Shown in pieces: positions 1-6,791 of a stretch of DNA of 21,989 nucleotides. The notes below the pieces were generated by a model, which saw nothing but the letters and a program-made list of their open reading frames with translations, did no database searches and had not been told where the DNA came from. Numbering within the stretch: position 1 is the first letter of the stretch; each line of letters opens with the position of its first letter. A program made the position numbers and the translations under genes. This DNA is from Proteobacteria bacterium CAG:495 (lineage in GTDB: Bacteria; Pseudomonadota; Alphaproteobacteria; RF32; CAG-239), in NCBI GenBank assembly GCA_000432275.1, contig HF995272.1, positions 1 through 21,989 on the forward strand, read 5' to 3'.

Positions 1-16
1 ACCGCAAATAACAAAA

Positions 17-45
17 AAGCCCTGTTTGAACGAAGGGCTTTTTTT
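17..45. terminator. Bidirectional intrinsic terminator
   Basis: A stem AGCCC (18-22) pairs with GGGCT (35-39) and is flanked by an A-run on the left and a T-run (39-45) on the right, so it can end transcription from both sides. On the minus strand it lies directly behind the SlyB-like lipoprotein gene. On the plus strand it would end a gene lying upstream of the window. Confidence 0.75.
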
Positions 46-60
46 ATATTCTCTTGAAGG

Positions 61-522
61 TTAAATTCCGTTATAAGGAACAACGCGGGCTTGTTTGCCG
101 TACAGCACCAGACATTTTTGTCCCGGCGTCAGCAATACGTCGGTTCCCTGGGTAACCGTGATTAATCCGCCGGTATCCAGCTGTACGACATACTCGTAAC
201 CGCCCTGGCGGGACAGAGCTCCCTGTGCCGCATCACCGGCCATACCGCCGACAACGGCTCCGCCGAGAGCCCCCAAAATATGGGCGGCGTCGCTTCCGCC
301 AATCATTGAACCGGCAACACCGCCGGCTGCGCCGCCGATGAGGGTTCCGGCTCCGTTGTCGCTCTGAACCTGAACTTGGCGTACGCTGACAATTGTTCCT
401 TTGACCGCGCGGTTAACCTGTCCTGTTCCGGCGGTGGCATATTCGTTGGCGCCGATTCTCGAGGTACAGGCGTTAACCAGTAATGCCAAAGGCAAAACCA
501 GCAGTATTGCAAACTTCTTCAT
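61..522 (-). CDS. slyB: SlyB-like glycine-zipper outer-membrane lipoprotein
   Basis: Predicted lipoprotein of 153 aa. The N-terminus is a short lipoprotein signal (MKKF, then a Leu/Ala-rich stretch) ending in VNAC, which places the lipidated Cys at residue 19. A Thr-Ile-Val-x-V-R-x-V-Q-V-Q segment follows, then two glycine-zipper hairpins (LIGGAAGG and LGALGGAVVGG) and a C-terminal half with the SPGQ-like TPGQ motif. Order and length match the SlyB/Pcp family (about 155 aa), which includes the rickettsial 17-kDa antigen. Known family members sit in the outer membrane and help envelope integrity; the exact role here is inferred. ATG at 522 is preferred over the in-frame GTG at 525 because the GGAG Shine-Dalgarno (533-530) is 7 nt from the ATG. 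The gene diverges from asnS. Confidence 0.85.
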   Translation of the reverse strand: MKKFAILLVLPLALLVNACTSRIGANEYATAGTGQVNRAVKGTIVSVRQVQVQSDNGAGTLIGGAAGGVAGSMIGGSDAAHILGALGGAVVGGMAGDAAQGALSRQGGYEYVVQLDTGGLITVTQGTDVLLTPGQKCLVLYGKQARVVPYNGI

Positions 523-554
523 CACAAATCTCCTTTAAGTTTCTACTAATTTAA

Positions 555-583
555 GATTTAATACGCATATTAATAAATGTCAA
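555..583 (-). promoter_or_regulatory. Sigma70-type promoter of the SlyB-like gene
   Basis: On the minus strand a perfect TTGACA (583-578) is followed by a 17-nt spacer and TAAATC (560-555). The predicted start near 548 leaves a 25-nt leader containing the strong AAAGGAGA ribosome site. Its -35 lies only 2 bp from the -35 of the divergent asnS promoter. Confidence 0.55.
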
Positions 584-585
584 TC

Positions 586-614
586 TGGACAAGTCTGTAT
601 TCTTGTAATATATT
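586..614 (+). promoter_or_regulatory. Sigma70-type promoter of asnS
   Basis: TGGACA (586-591), a 17-nt spacer, and TATATT (609-614). The predicted start is near 621, just before a perfect palindrome at 623-639. It is divergent from, and back to back with, the slyB-like promoter. Confidence 0.5.
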
Positions 615-622
615 CATTCCGC

Positions 623-639
623 GATTACTGGCAGTAATC
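623..639. promoter_or_regulatory. Perfect 8-bp inverted repeat at the asnS transcription start
   Basis: GATTACTG (623-630), one central G, then CAGTAATC (632-639). It sits at the predicted start of the asnS message, 31 nt before the start codon. It could be an operator for a dimeric repressor or a hairpin at the very 5' end of the mRNA. It has no U-tract, so it is not a terminator. Confidence 0.5.
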
Positions 640-670
640 TGATGATTTTATGTATTTTAAGGATATAAAA

Positions 671-2059
671 ATGTTACAAAGAACTAAAATTGTAAAAGTT
701 TTGGCCTCTGAGCGTCCGCTTGACGAGGTATTGGTAAAAGGCTGGGTCAGAACCCGCCGCGATGCAAAAGATTTTTCATTCATTGAACTCAATGACGGTT
801 CCTGCTTAAAAAATATTCAAATTATTGCCAATAATAATCTCAACAATTATGAGGAAGTCAAAAAACTGACGACCGGATCTTCCGTGGCGGTCCGCGGTGC
901 TTTGGTTGAATCCAAAGGCGGCAACCAGAAATATGAGGTCGTTGCCGAAGAAATCAAAATTTACGGCTTTGCGCCCGATGATTTTCCCCTGCAAAAGAAA
1001 AAGCATACTGACGAATATCTGCGCAGCATTGCTCATTTGCGCCCGCGTACCAACAAATATGGCGCGGCTTTTCGGATTCGCTCCAATTTGTCTTACGCTG
1101 TTCACAAATTTTTCCAGGAACGCGGATTTCGTTATGTTCATACGCCCTTGATTACCGGTTCCGACTGTGAAGGTGCCGGAGAAATGTTCCGGGTAACCAC
1201 GCTGGATATGAACAATATTCCCAAAACGCCGGACGGAAAAGTCGATTATTCTCAGGATTTCTTCGGAAAAGAGGCACATCTGACGGTTTCCGGCCAGCTC
1301 AACGGCGAGATGTATGCCATGGCGCTGGGCGACATTTATACTTTCGGTCCGACGTTTCGTGCCGAAAATTCCAACACCACCCGTCATGCCGCCGAATTTT
1401 GGATGATTGAACCGGAAATGGCTTTTGCCGACATTCACGACGATATGGATTTGGCTGAGGATATGGTTAAATATTGCATTAACTTCCTGCTGGAAAACAG
1501 CCATGAAGACCTTGAGCTGTTTGACAAGTTTGTTGAACCGGGATTGTTCGACAAGCTCCATAACATCGCAGAAAACGGTTTTGCCCGCATTACCTATGCC
1601 GAAGCAATCGACATTATGAAAAAATCCGGACAGAAGTTTGAGTATGAACCGGAGTTCGGTATTGATATGCAAACCGAACATGAGCGTTTTCTGGCCGAAA
1701 AGCATTTTAGACGGCCGGTCATCGTTCGCGATTACCCCAAGGAAATCAAAGCTTTTTATATGCGCCTGAATGATGACGGCAAAACGGTTGCCGCCATGGA
1801 TGTCCTGGTTCCCGGCATCGGTGAGCTTATCGGCGGTTCCCAGCGTGAAGAGCGTATGGATGTTTTGCTCGGTCGTATTGAGGAAATGGGGATGAAGGAA
1901 GAAGATTACGAATGGTATCTTGATTCCCGCCGTTTCGGCACCGTGCCGCATGCCGGTTTCGGTTTGGGATTCGAACGTATGATGATGCTGGTCACCGGCA
2001 TCGGCAACATTCGCGACGTTATTCCTTTTCCGAGAACGCCGAATTCGATTAATTTCTAA
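671..2059 (+). CDS. asnS: Asparaginyl-tRNA synthetase
   Basis: Cytosolic class II aminoacyl-tRNA synthetase that charges tRNA-Asn with asparagine using ATP. The 462-aa product is close in length to E. coli AsnS (466 aa) and recognisable throughout: an N-terminal OB-fold anticodon-binding domain (VKGWVRTRRD), then the class II core with LRPRTN, the EGAGEMFRV segment, motif 2 (FRAENSNTTRH) and motif 3 (GFGLGFER), ending PFPRTP. The upstream in-frame ATG at 650 is rejected: the ATG at 671 has TAAGGA (658-663) 7 nt before it and gives the family-typical N-terminus. A small exported-protein gene follows 17 nt downstream, probably in the same transcript. Confidence 0.97.
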   Translation: MLQRTKIVKVLASERPLDEVLVKGWVRTRRDAKDFSFIELNDGSCLKNIQIIANNNLNNYEEVKKLTTGSSVAVRGALVESKGGNQKYEVVAEEIKIYGFAPDDFPLQKKKHTDEYLRSIAHLRPRTNKYGAAFRIRSNLSYAVHKFFQERGFRYVHTPLITGSDCEGAGEMFRVTTLDMNNIPKTPDGKVDYSQDFFGKEAHLTVSGQLNGEMYAMALGDIYTFGPTFRAENSNTTRHAAEFWMIEPEMAFADIHDDMDLAEDMVKYCINFLLENSHEDLELFDKFVEPGLFDKLHNIAENGFARITYAEAIDIMKKSGQKFEYEPEFGIDMQTEHERFLAEKHFRRPVIVRDYPKEIKAFYMRLNDDGKTVAAMDVLVPGIGELIGGSQREERMDVLLGRIEEMGMKEEDYEWYLDSRRFGTVPHAGFGLGFERMMMLVTGIGNIRDVIPFPRTPNSINF

Positions 2060-2076
2060 TTTTCAGGGAGAAAACC

Positions 2077-2598
2077 ATGCGGTATTTTGTTGTTCTGTGG
2101 GGATTGTGCTTTTTTGCCGGAATTGCCTCCGCTCAAAATACCGCAGCGGTTGTCCCGGATTCCGATTCTGCGCTCGAAACCTCAGCAGCGGCGACAACCG
2201 AAGCAAAAAAGCCGGTAGCGTTGCCTGACTGCAACGATGCCCGTCTGTTGGAGCTGACGCGTCGGCAGTTGGCCACTTTTCAGGCTGCTGAAGGTGCCGG
2301 CAATCTATACGACCGCCGAGCTCAAAAGCTGGCGGTGAAAAATACCGCAGAGTTTGAAGAGCTTTCTGTGGCCGATTTTGTTCCGCGCGACAACTACCGT
2401 GTGGCCAACCGGATTATTTCTTACAAGATAAACCGCGGCCTGAGTAATGAAGATATGCGTTTGTGCCGCGGTAACAATCCGGTTTTGAAAAGTCAGCTTT
2501 ACCTGTTGCTGTATCCTCAAAACGGCGGTATTTCGGCCGATATCATTAACTACGGTTCCTCATCGTCAGAAAATTCTCTGCTCCGTTTTACATACTGA
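2077..2598 (+). CDS. Small exported protein of unknown function
   Basis: Unrecognised 173-aa protein. Residues 1-19 form a clear Sec signal peptide (Phe/Val/Leu/Gly-rich core, cleavage expected after ASA), so it should be periplasmic. A low-complexity Ala/Thr/Ser/Glu linker follows to about residue 45. The folded part begins at PDCND and holds two cysteines, in PDCND and RLCRG, that could form a disulfide. No catalytic motif is visible. AGGGAG (2065-2070) gives a good ribosome site. The gene lies 17 nt behind asnS and is probably co-transcribed with it, which need not mean a functional link. After it, a weak perfect repeat TTTGTAA/TTACAAA (2603-2620) lies upstream of the rpoH promoter. Confidence 0.85.
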   Translation: MRYFVVLWGLCFFAGIASAQNTAAVVPDSDSALETSAAATTEAKKPVALPDCNDARLLELTRRQLATFQAAEGAGNLYDRRAQKLAVKNTAEFEELSVADFVPRDNYRVANRIISYKINRGLSNEDMRLCRGNNPVLKSQLYLLLYPQNGGISADIINYGSSSSENSLLRFTY

Positions 2599-2626
2599 TT
2601 TATTTGTAACTTTTTACAAAAATATA

Positions 2627-2655
2627 TTGCAACGGAATGTAAATAAGACTACTAT
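2627..2655 (+). promoter_or_regulatory. Sigma70-type promoter of rpoH
   Basis: TTGCAA (2627-2632), an exact 17-nt spacer, and TACTAT (2650-2655). The predicted start near 2662 gives a leader of about 83 nt before the rpoH ATG. A 7-bp inverted repeat (TTTGTAA/TTACAAA, 2603-2620) lies just upstream of the -35. Confidence 0.6.
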
Positions 2656-2662
2656 CATTCTT

Positions 2663-2706
2663 TGCTGATGGTGTTGTTTTTTTATAAAACGAAGACTATA
2701 TCAGCA
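2663..2706 (+). promoter_or_regulatory. Hairpin at the 5' end of the rpoH leader
   Basis: TGCTGAT (2663-2669) pairs perfectly with ATCAGCA (2700-2706) across a U-rich loop, starting at the first predicted transcribed bases. rpoH leaders in other proteobacteria act as RNA thermometers; this one leaves the GAGG ribosome site (2731-2734) outside the stem, so a thermosensor role is only a guess. Confidence 0.35.
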
Positions 2707-2744
2707 TATGCTTTATTAGGTTGAAGAAAAGAGGTTGATTTATA

Positions 2745-3638
2745 ATGAGTACAGGTTCTGAACTTGTTGTTAGAACGTCTAATTTGCCCGCTCTTGTCAG
2801 TGACAACAGTCTGGTTTCCTATATGGAACAGATTAAGAAGTTTCCGGTTTTGAGCGAGGCCGAAGAAGAAAAGCTTGTTGTCGATTTCCAAAGCCGCGGC
2901 GATATGAATGCCGCTCAGACTCTGGTAACCTCGCATCTGCGTCTGGCAGCCAAAATCGCTTTCAACTACCGTCATTACGGATTGCCGATGGCGGATATTA
3001 TTTCCGAGGCCAATATCGGGTTGATGCAGGCGGTTAAAAAATTCGACCTTTCCAAAAAAGTCCGTCTGGCCACTTATGCCATCTGGTGGATTAAGGCGGC
3101 TATCAATGATTACATTTTGCGTTCCTGGTCTCTGGTTAAAATCGGTACCCGGGCTGCGCAGAAAAAACTTTTTTATAACCTTAACCGCATCAAGGCCCGT
3201 TTGGGGATTTATGAAAACAAGGAACTCTCTCCTGACGAAGTCTCTGCCATTGCCCGCGAACTGGTTGTTGACGAGGCTGAAGTTAAGGAGATGAACGGCC
3301 GCCTGGGCGGAGACAAGTCGCTTAACGTTTCGGTCTCTGATGAGGATGAAGACGAAAAAATTGATTTTATCGTCGACAAGAGCCAAAATATTGAAGAAAA
3401 CCTCGCTCGTCGGCAGGAAGCCGGCTTTAAGGCTAAGATTCTGCAGCAGTGTCTGAAGAGTCTGGATGAACGCGAACAGTATATTATCAAAAACCGGATG
3501 CTCCGGGAAGAGCCTGTTACTTTGGAAGAAATCGGGGCCAAATTCAACATCAGCCGTGAACGGGTGCGCCAAATAGAAAAAAAGGCCTTTGAAAAACTGC
3601 AAAACCTTGTTTTGCTTGCAATTAAAGCCAAAGCGTGA
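2745..3638 (+). CDS. rpoH: RNA polymerase heat-shock sigma factor sigma-32
   Basis: Alternative sigma factor that directs RNA polymerase to heat-shock promoters. The 297-aa protein has a region 1.2-like start (LVSYMEQIKKFPVLS), region 2 with HLRLAAKIA, the YGLPMADIISEANIGLMQA segment and ATYAIWWIKAAINDYILRSW, and region 4 ending in the ISRERVRQIE helix-turn-helix. The RpoH box, QKKLFYNL at residues 139-146, separates it from RpoD and other sigma factors. The ATG is preceded by GAGG at 2731-2734, 10 nt away. A likely target, clpB, lies 3 kb downstream behind a sigma32-like promoter. The stop codon overlaps the extended -10 of the next gene's promoter. Confidence 0.96.
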   Translation: MSTGSELVVRTSNLPALVSDNSLVSYMEQIKKFPVLSEAEEEKLVVDFQSRGDMNAAQTLVTSHLRLAAKIAFNYRHYGLPMADIISEANIGLMQAVKKFDLSKKVRLATYAIWWIKAAINDYILRSWSLVKIGTRAAQKKLFYNLNRIKARLGIYENKELSPDEVSAIARELVVDEAEVKEMNGRLGGDKSLNVSVSDEDEDEKIDFIVDKSQNIEENLARRQEAGFKAKILQQCLKSLDEREQYIIKNRMLREEPVTLEEIGAKFNISRERVRQIEKKAFEKLQNLVLLAIKAKA

Positions 3639-3644
3639 TATAAT
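3616..3644 (+). promoter_or_regulatory. Strong extended -10 promoter overlapping the rpoH stop codon
   Basis: TTGCAA (3616-3621), an exact 17-nt spacer, and a consensus TATAAT (3639-3644), preceded by the extended -10 element TGA (3636-3638), which is also the rpoH stop codon. This is one of the best promoter matches in the window. It should start near 3651 and drive the 69-aa gene at 3669. Confidence 0.7.
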
Positions 3645-3668
3645 ATTCAGACAGACAGGGAGACTGCT

Positions 3669-3878
3669 ATGCGTACGGAAAGTTTACATAGCCGCTTGGG
3701 CGGAAAAGGGATTCTCTCCTCGGAGGAAAAAGCGTTGCTCGGTTTGGATATCGAGAGCTTTATCCGCCGTATGGAACTTCGTATTCGTAAGGTTATCGAG
3801 CTGAAAAAGCGGGGAGCTGTTGCTGAAAAAGATGCTCACACGGTTCTGTTGCGAAAAGAAGAGAATTGCCATTCGTAA
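3669..3878 (+). CDS. Small basic protein of unknown function
   Basis: Unrecognised 69-aa protein with no signal peptide or membrane segment, so probably cytosolic. It is rich in Lys, Arg, Glu and Leu; residues about 18-53 look like amphipathic helices (EEKALLGLDIESF, then RRMELRIRKVIELKKRG). AGGGAG lies 8-9 nt before the ATG. It has its own strong promoter and is followed by an intrinsic terminator at 3911-3946, so it forms a short, probably highly expressed unit between rpoH and prmC. The transcript could also act as an RNA, but the good ribosome site and coherent helix pattern favour a real protein. Confidence 0.7.
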   Translation: MRTESLHSRLGGKGILSSEEKALLGLDIESFIRRMELRIRKVIELKKRGAVAEKDAHTVLLRKEENCHS

Positions 3879-3910
3879 TTTTTTATTTACTTTTCTTTGC
3901 TATAAAGGAA

Positions 3911-3946
3911 ACCGGACATCGTTTGTGATGTTTCCGGTCTTTTTTT
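3911..3946 (+). terminator. Intrinsic terminator immediately before prmC
   Basis: ACCGGA plus CATC (3911-3920) pairs with GATG plus TCCGGT (3927-3938), with a 2-nt bulge, followed by a T-run (3940-3946). It ends the unit of the 69-aa gene, yet sits only 10 nt before the prmC start codon, so it can also limit or time prmC expression. Confidence 0.75.
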
Positions 3947-3956
3947 GGGTGCGAAG

Positions 3957-4814
3957 ATGGATTCTGATTTAGAAAGCATAATGATAAAAACGGCGCGTAA
4001 GCTTGCCGCCGGAAAAATTGATTCGCCGCGGTTGGAAGCGCGTATGCTGATTGCGCACGTTTTGGGAATTGAGACGTCGGAAGTGCGTTTTTGTCGTGCT
4101 AATTTGGATTCTGTTCAGCAAAAACAGCTTAAAAAAATGCTGAAAGAGCGCCTCTCGCATAAGCCGTTGGATAAAATTTTCGGTACCCGCGGGTTTTACA
4201 AATATGATTTTGAGGTTTCCTCAGACGTTCTGTCGCCCCGGCCGGACACCGAGGTGCTGGTTGAGGCTGCGGTGGGCTATGCCGGAATTCATTGCGTTAA
4301 AAACGTGTTGGACTTGGGCGTCGGCTCGGGGTGCATCTTGCTCTCCATTCTCGCTGATTGTCCCGAACTGACCGGCGTTGGGGTGGATGTTTCGCGTCCG
4401 GCTCTTGAAATAGCACGGCGCAATGCCCATAATTTAAATGTTGCCGACAGAGTAAAGTTCGTTAACAAAAGCTGGGCTGAAGATAATTTTCATGTCAACT
4501 TGGGTATGACGTTTGATATGATTGTCTCCAATCCGCCGTATATTCCTTCGGCAGACATTCCCCGCTTAGACATTGAGGTTCGGAAATACGATCCTCTCAG
4601 GGCGTTGGACGGCGGTTCCGACGGATTGCGCGAATATCGCCGTTTGGCATCGGAGATTCCTCTGCTGCTGAATCCCGACGGTATTGTGTTTTTGGAAGTG
4701 GGCATCGAACAGGCTGAAGAAGTCGCCCGCATTTTCTGCGCGCAGGGGCTTAAACTTTTGCAGATAATAAAAGATTTAGGTGACGTTGAAAGATGTGTAA
4801 TCTTAAAAAAATAA
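3957..4814 (+). CDS. prmC: Release-factor glutamine methyltransferase
   Basis: Cytosolic SAM-dependent enzyme that N5-methylates the glutamine of the GGQ motif in peptide-chain release factors. The 285-aa protein has an N-terminal helical domain (DSPRLEARMLIAHVLG), the linker SPRPDTEVLVE, the SAM-binding motif DLGVGSG at 119-125 and the signature NPPY at 192-195. The length matches the family. I chose ATG 3957 over an in-frame TTG at 3945, which falls in the terminator T-run, and over ATG 3981, which would trim the N-terminal domain; the ribosome site is weak in all cases. The usual partner prfA is not upstream in this window. DUF4167 and clpB follow, as I recall for other alphaproteobacteria. 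Confidence 0.94.
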   Translation: MDSDLESIMIKTARKLAAGKIDSPRLEARMLIAHVLGIETSEVRFCRANLDSVQQKQLKKMLKERLSHKPLDKIFGTRGFYKYDFEVSSDVLSPRPDTEVLVEAAVGYAGIHCVKNVLDLGVGSGCILLSILADCPELTGVGVDVSRPALEIARRNAHNLNVADRVKFVNKSWAEDNFHVNLGMTFDMIVSNPPYIPSADIPRLDIEVRKYDPLRALDGGSDGLREYRRLASEIPLLLNPDGIVFLEVGIEQAEEVARIFCAQGLKLLQIIKDLGDVERCVILKK

Positions 4815-4815
4815 G

Positions 4816-4843
4816 TTGCTTTTAGTGAATTATTATGTAATAT
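4816..4843 (+). promoter_or_regulatory. Candidate promoter of the DUF4167 gene
   Basis: TTGCTT (4816-4821), a 16-nt spacer, and TAATAT (4838-4843), placed just behind the prmC stop. It would give a leader of about 130 nt. The region is AT-rich, so a chance match is possible. Confidence 0.35.
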
Positions 4844-4937
4844 GACGGTTATCTCGGCGGCTTTGTTTACTTTTTTGTTTTGCGCCTTTTATTTCATCTA
4901 AAACAAAATTTTTTATTTTACATTTGAAATTTTAACA

Positions 4938-4955
4938 CTTCAGACATCTCTGAAG
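4938..4955 (+). promoter_or_regulatory. Leader hairpin before the DUF4167 gene
   Basis: CTTCAGA (4938-4944) and TCTGAAG (4949-4955) form a perfect 7-bp stem with a CATC loop. It ends 23 nt before the chosen start codon, in a leader with no clear Shine-Dalgarno. It has no T-run behind it, so a translational role or a processing site is more likely than termination. Confidence 0.4.
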
Positions 4956-4978
4956 AAAATATTTATGGTAATGTGTGT

Positions 4979-5512
4979 ATGAAAAAAACTAATAATAAAT
5001 ATCGTAATAACAACAATAACTACAATCAGATTTATTCTTTGAATTATAAGTTCGACAGTATCAGTGCTGCCGGAAAAATCAGCGGTACAGCTCTGGATTT
5101 GATAAAAAGATATAATGAACTGGCCAAAGAAGCGCATGGCAACGGCGATTATGTCGAAGCTGAAGTCTTCCGTCAATATGCCGAACATTACCGTAAGATA
5201 GTCACCGAAATTAATGAACGTAAGAATATGCAGCGTCCGGTTGCTGCCGTAAAAGAAAACGAGGCGCCTGCAGAAGTTGAAAATGCCGTTCAGGCTCCGG
5301 CCGTCGCTGAGACTGCCTCGGTTCCTGCCGTTGTTGAGGCGTCACCGGTTGCAGAAGCGGCCGCTCCGGCAAAACGGGAATTTAAAATCATTGAAATCAG
5401 CCCGGCGGACGCCAAGTCGGAATTGATATCCGGCTCGGAAGAAGTTAAGGCGCCCAAGGTAACCCGTCCCCGCCGTACCGCAAAGTCGGTTGCAGCCGCC
5501 GCCGTACTTTAA
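4979..5512 (+). CDS. DUF4167-family protein
   Basis: A 177-aa protein of the DUF4167 family, conserved in alphaproteobacteria; function unknown. It starts with a basic, Asn-rich tail (residues about 1-17), then the family domain at about 22-75 containing KISGTALDLIKRYNELAKEA, GDYVEAEVFRQYAEHY and RKIV. An Ala/Val/Pro/Glu-rich disordered stretch (about 85-135) and a short basic C-terminus follow. The basic, Asn-rich N-terminus suggests nucleic-acid binding, as an inference. The start is uncertain: ATG 4979 is used, GTG 4973 is in frame, and neither has a strong ribosome site. The position between prmC and clpB supports the assignment. Confidence 0.85.
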   Translation: MKKTNNKYRNNNNNYNQIYSLNYKFDSISAAGKISGTALDLIKRYNELAKEAHGNGDYVEAEVFRQYAEHYRKIVTEINERKNMQRPVAAVKENEAPAEVENAVQAPAVAETASVPAVVEASPVAEAAAPAKREFKIIEISPADAKSELISGSEEVKAPKVTRPRRTAKSVAAAAVL

Positions 5513-5520
5513 GGGCCTTT

Positions 5521-5547
5521 GATATTATTTTGTTGAAGACTAATATC
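5521..5547. repeat. 7-bp inverted repeat between DUF4167 and the phosphoesterase gene
   Basis: GATATTA (5521-5527) and TAATATC (5541-5547) are perfect complements across a 13-nt loop in the 58-nt gap between two genes. It lacks a T-run. It could be an mRNA hairpin or an operator; I cannot tell which. Confidence 0.35.
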
Positions 5548-5570
5548 TGCAGAACGTGGAGACTTGTGAA

Positions 5571-6722
5571 GTGATTTTTTTAGTTATTGCTTTAGTAACG
5601 GCGATTGCCTGTTCTATTATTACCGTCAGAACTTTGGTCAGTTACAGCGACCTCAGACGCGGTACTAAAATTCTGATAGCCTTGTTTGTGGTTTTGGGGT
5701 GGTTTGCGCCGCTTATTATCGGTGGTTTGGGGCAGCTGAAATTTATAAGCGATACTGTCTTCGCCGTTATCTCTTTCTGCGGTTTTACGTTATTTGGTTT
5801 TGTTTTTCTGCTTTTGTTTATGCTCATTGTCCGCGACATCATATGGTACGCGTTGTATGGCATAACCAAAATTATCGGCTGCGGCAGCTGGACGTTTAAT
5901 CCCAAAAACATCAGCGTGCTTGCCCGTGCCAATATGATTACGGTTTTGGCCACGTTTCTTCTTTGCATATACAGCATTTACGAAGGAGTGCGCTCTCCCG
6001 CCGTTAATACGCTGAATATTAAGACCCCTTTGGTTAATCGTGAACTTACCATTGTCCAGCTCAGTGACCTCCACATCAATCGGACGACCCCGATGAGCCG
6101 TGTTTACAATGTCATTAACAAGGTTAACGGGCTTAATCCCGACATTATCTTTCTGACCGGAGACATTATGGATGACCGTGTCGACAAGATTGACCGGCAG
6201 CTTAATGCCTTGGGAATGTTGAGTGCGCCTTACGGAATTTATTCGGTTATGGGAAACCACGAATACTACAGCGGTTTAACCGGCTGGGCTTATAAGTTTC
6301 GTCAGCTTGGTTTCAAAATGCTGGTTAACCGCGGATTAATGATTGGCAACACCAACGTCTTCGTCTCCGGAATTCCCGATGCTGGAACCTCCGTGGCTCA
6401 CCCGACCTTCAGTATTAACTTTGAGCGTGCGCTCAAAGGCAGCAGCCGCGATAATTTCCGTGTCTTGCTGTCTCACAACCCCTCCCTGATTGACAACTTG
6501 ACTTCGTTTAACTATGAACTGATGTTGTCCGGCCATACCCACGGCGGACAGATATTCCCGTTCCACTGGCTGGCCAAAAAGGCCAATACATATCTTTCGG
6601 GACATTATAAAGTCAATGGCATTGACCTCTATGTCTCTAACGGAGCCGGTACCTGGGGGCCGAGTATGCGTCTGCTGGCGCCGTCCGAGATAACCTTAAT
6701 CAAGCTTCAACCGGAAAAATAG
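5571..6722 (+). CDS. Membrane-anchored metallophosphoesterase (YaeI/YkuE-like)
   Basis: Calcineurin-like phosphoesterase of 383 aa. The N-terminal 150 residues carry about four hydrophobic segments that anchor it in the inner membrane. The catalytic domain follows with the full two-metal motif set: D166-x-H168 in SDLHIN, GD at 197-198, GNHE (N229, H230), SHNP, and GHTH (H322, H324). Family members with this layout hydrolyse phosphodiesters or pyrophosphates, some acting on lipid-linked substrates such as UDP-diacylglucosamine; the substrate here is unknown. GTG 5571 is preferred over GTG 5556, since TGGAG (5557-5561) lies 9 nt before it and it gives a hydrophobic N-terminus. The gene sits between DUF4167 and clpB. 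Confidence 0.88.
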   Translation: MIFLVIALVTAIACSIITVRTLVSYSDLRRGTKILIALFVVLGWFAPLIIGGLGQLKFISDTVFAVISFCGFTLFGFVFLLLFMLIVRDIIWYALYGITKIIGCGSWTFNPKNISVLARANMITVLATFLLCIYSIYEGVRSPAVNTLNIKTPLVNRELTIVQLSDLHINRTTPMSRVYNVINKVNGLNPDIIFLTGDIMDDRVDKIDRQLNALGMLSAPYGIYSVMGNHEYYSGLTGWAYKFRQLGFKMLVNRGLMIGNTNVFVSGIPDAGTSVAHPTFSINFERALKGSSRDNFRVLLSHNPSLIDNLTSFNYELMLSGHTHGGQIFPFHWLAKKANTYLSGHYKVNGIDLYVSNGAGTWGPSMRLLAPSEITLIKLQPEK

Positions 6723-6731
6723 TTTACTCTG

Positions 6732-6761
6732 CTTGATTTTGTACCTCCCGGCTTCCTATAT
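6732..6761 (+). promoter_or_regulatory. Sigma32-like heat-shock promoter of clpB
   Basis: CTTG (6732-6735) followed by CCTATAT (6755-6761), which matches the alphaproteobacterial RpoH -10 consensus CYTATNT exactly. The spacing of 19 nt between CTTG and the -10 is 1-2 nt longer than the usual 17-18. It lies in the 69-nt gap before clpB, a standard member of the RpoH regulon, and rpoH itself is in this window. Confidence 0.6.
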
Positions 6762-6791
6762 CTATTATTAGAAGAAAGAGAGGTATAAATT

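Noticed and set aside
806..1951. Long minus-strand open frame (381 codons) opposite asnS
   Set aside because: asnS is certain across the same bases; the antisense frame is a side effect of codon bias and has no family features.
2682..3602. Minus-strand open frame (306 codons) opposite rpoH
   Set aside because: rpoH is certain by its RpoH box and helix-turn-helix; the antisense product shows no coherent domain.
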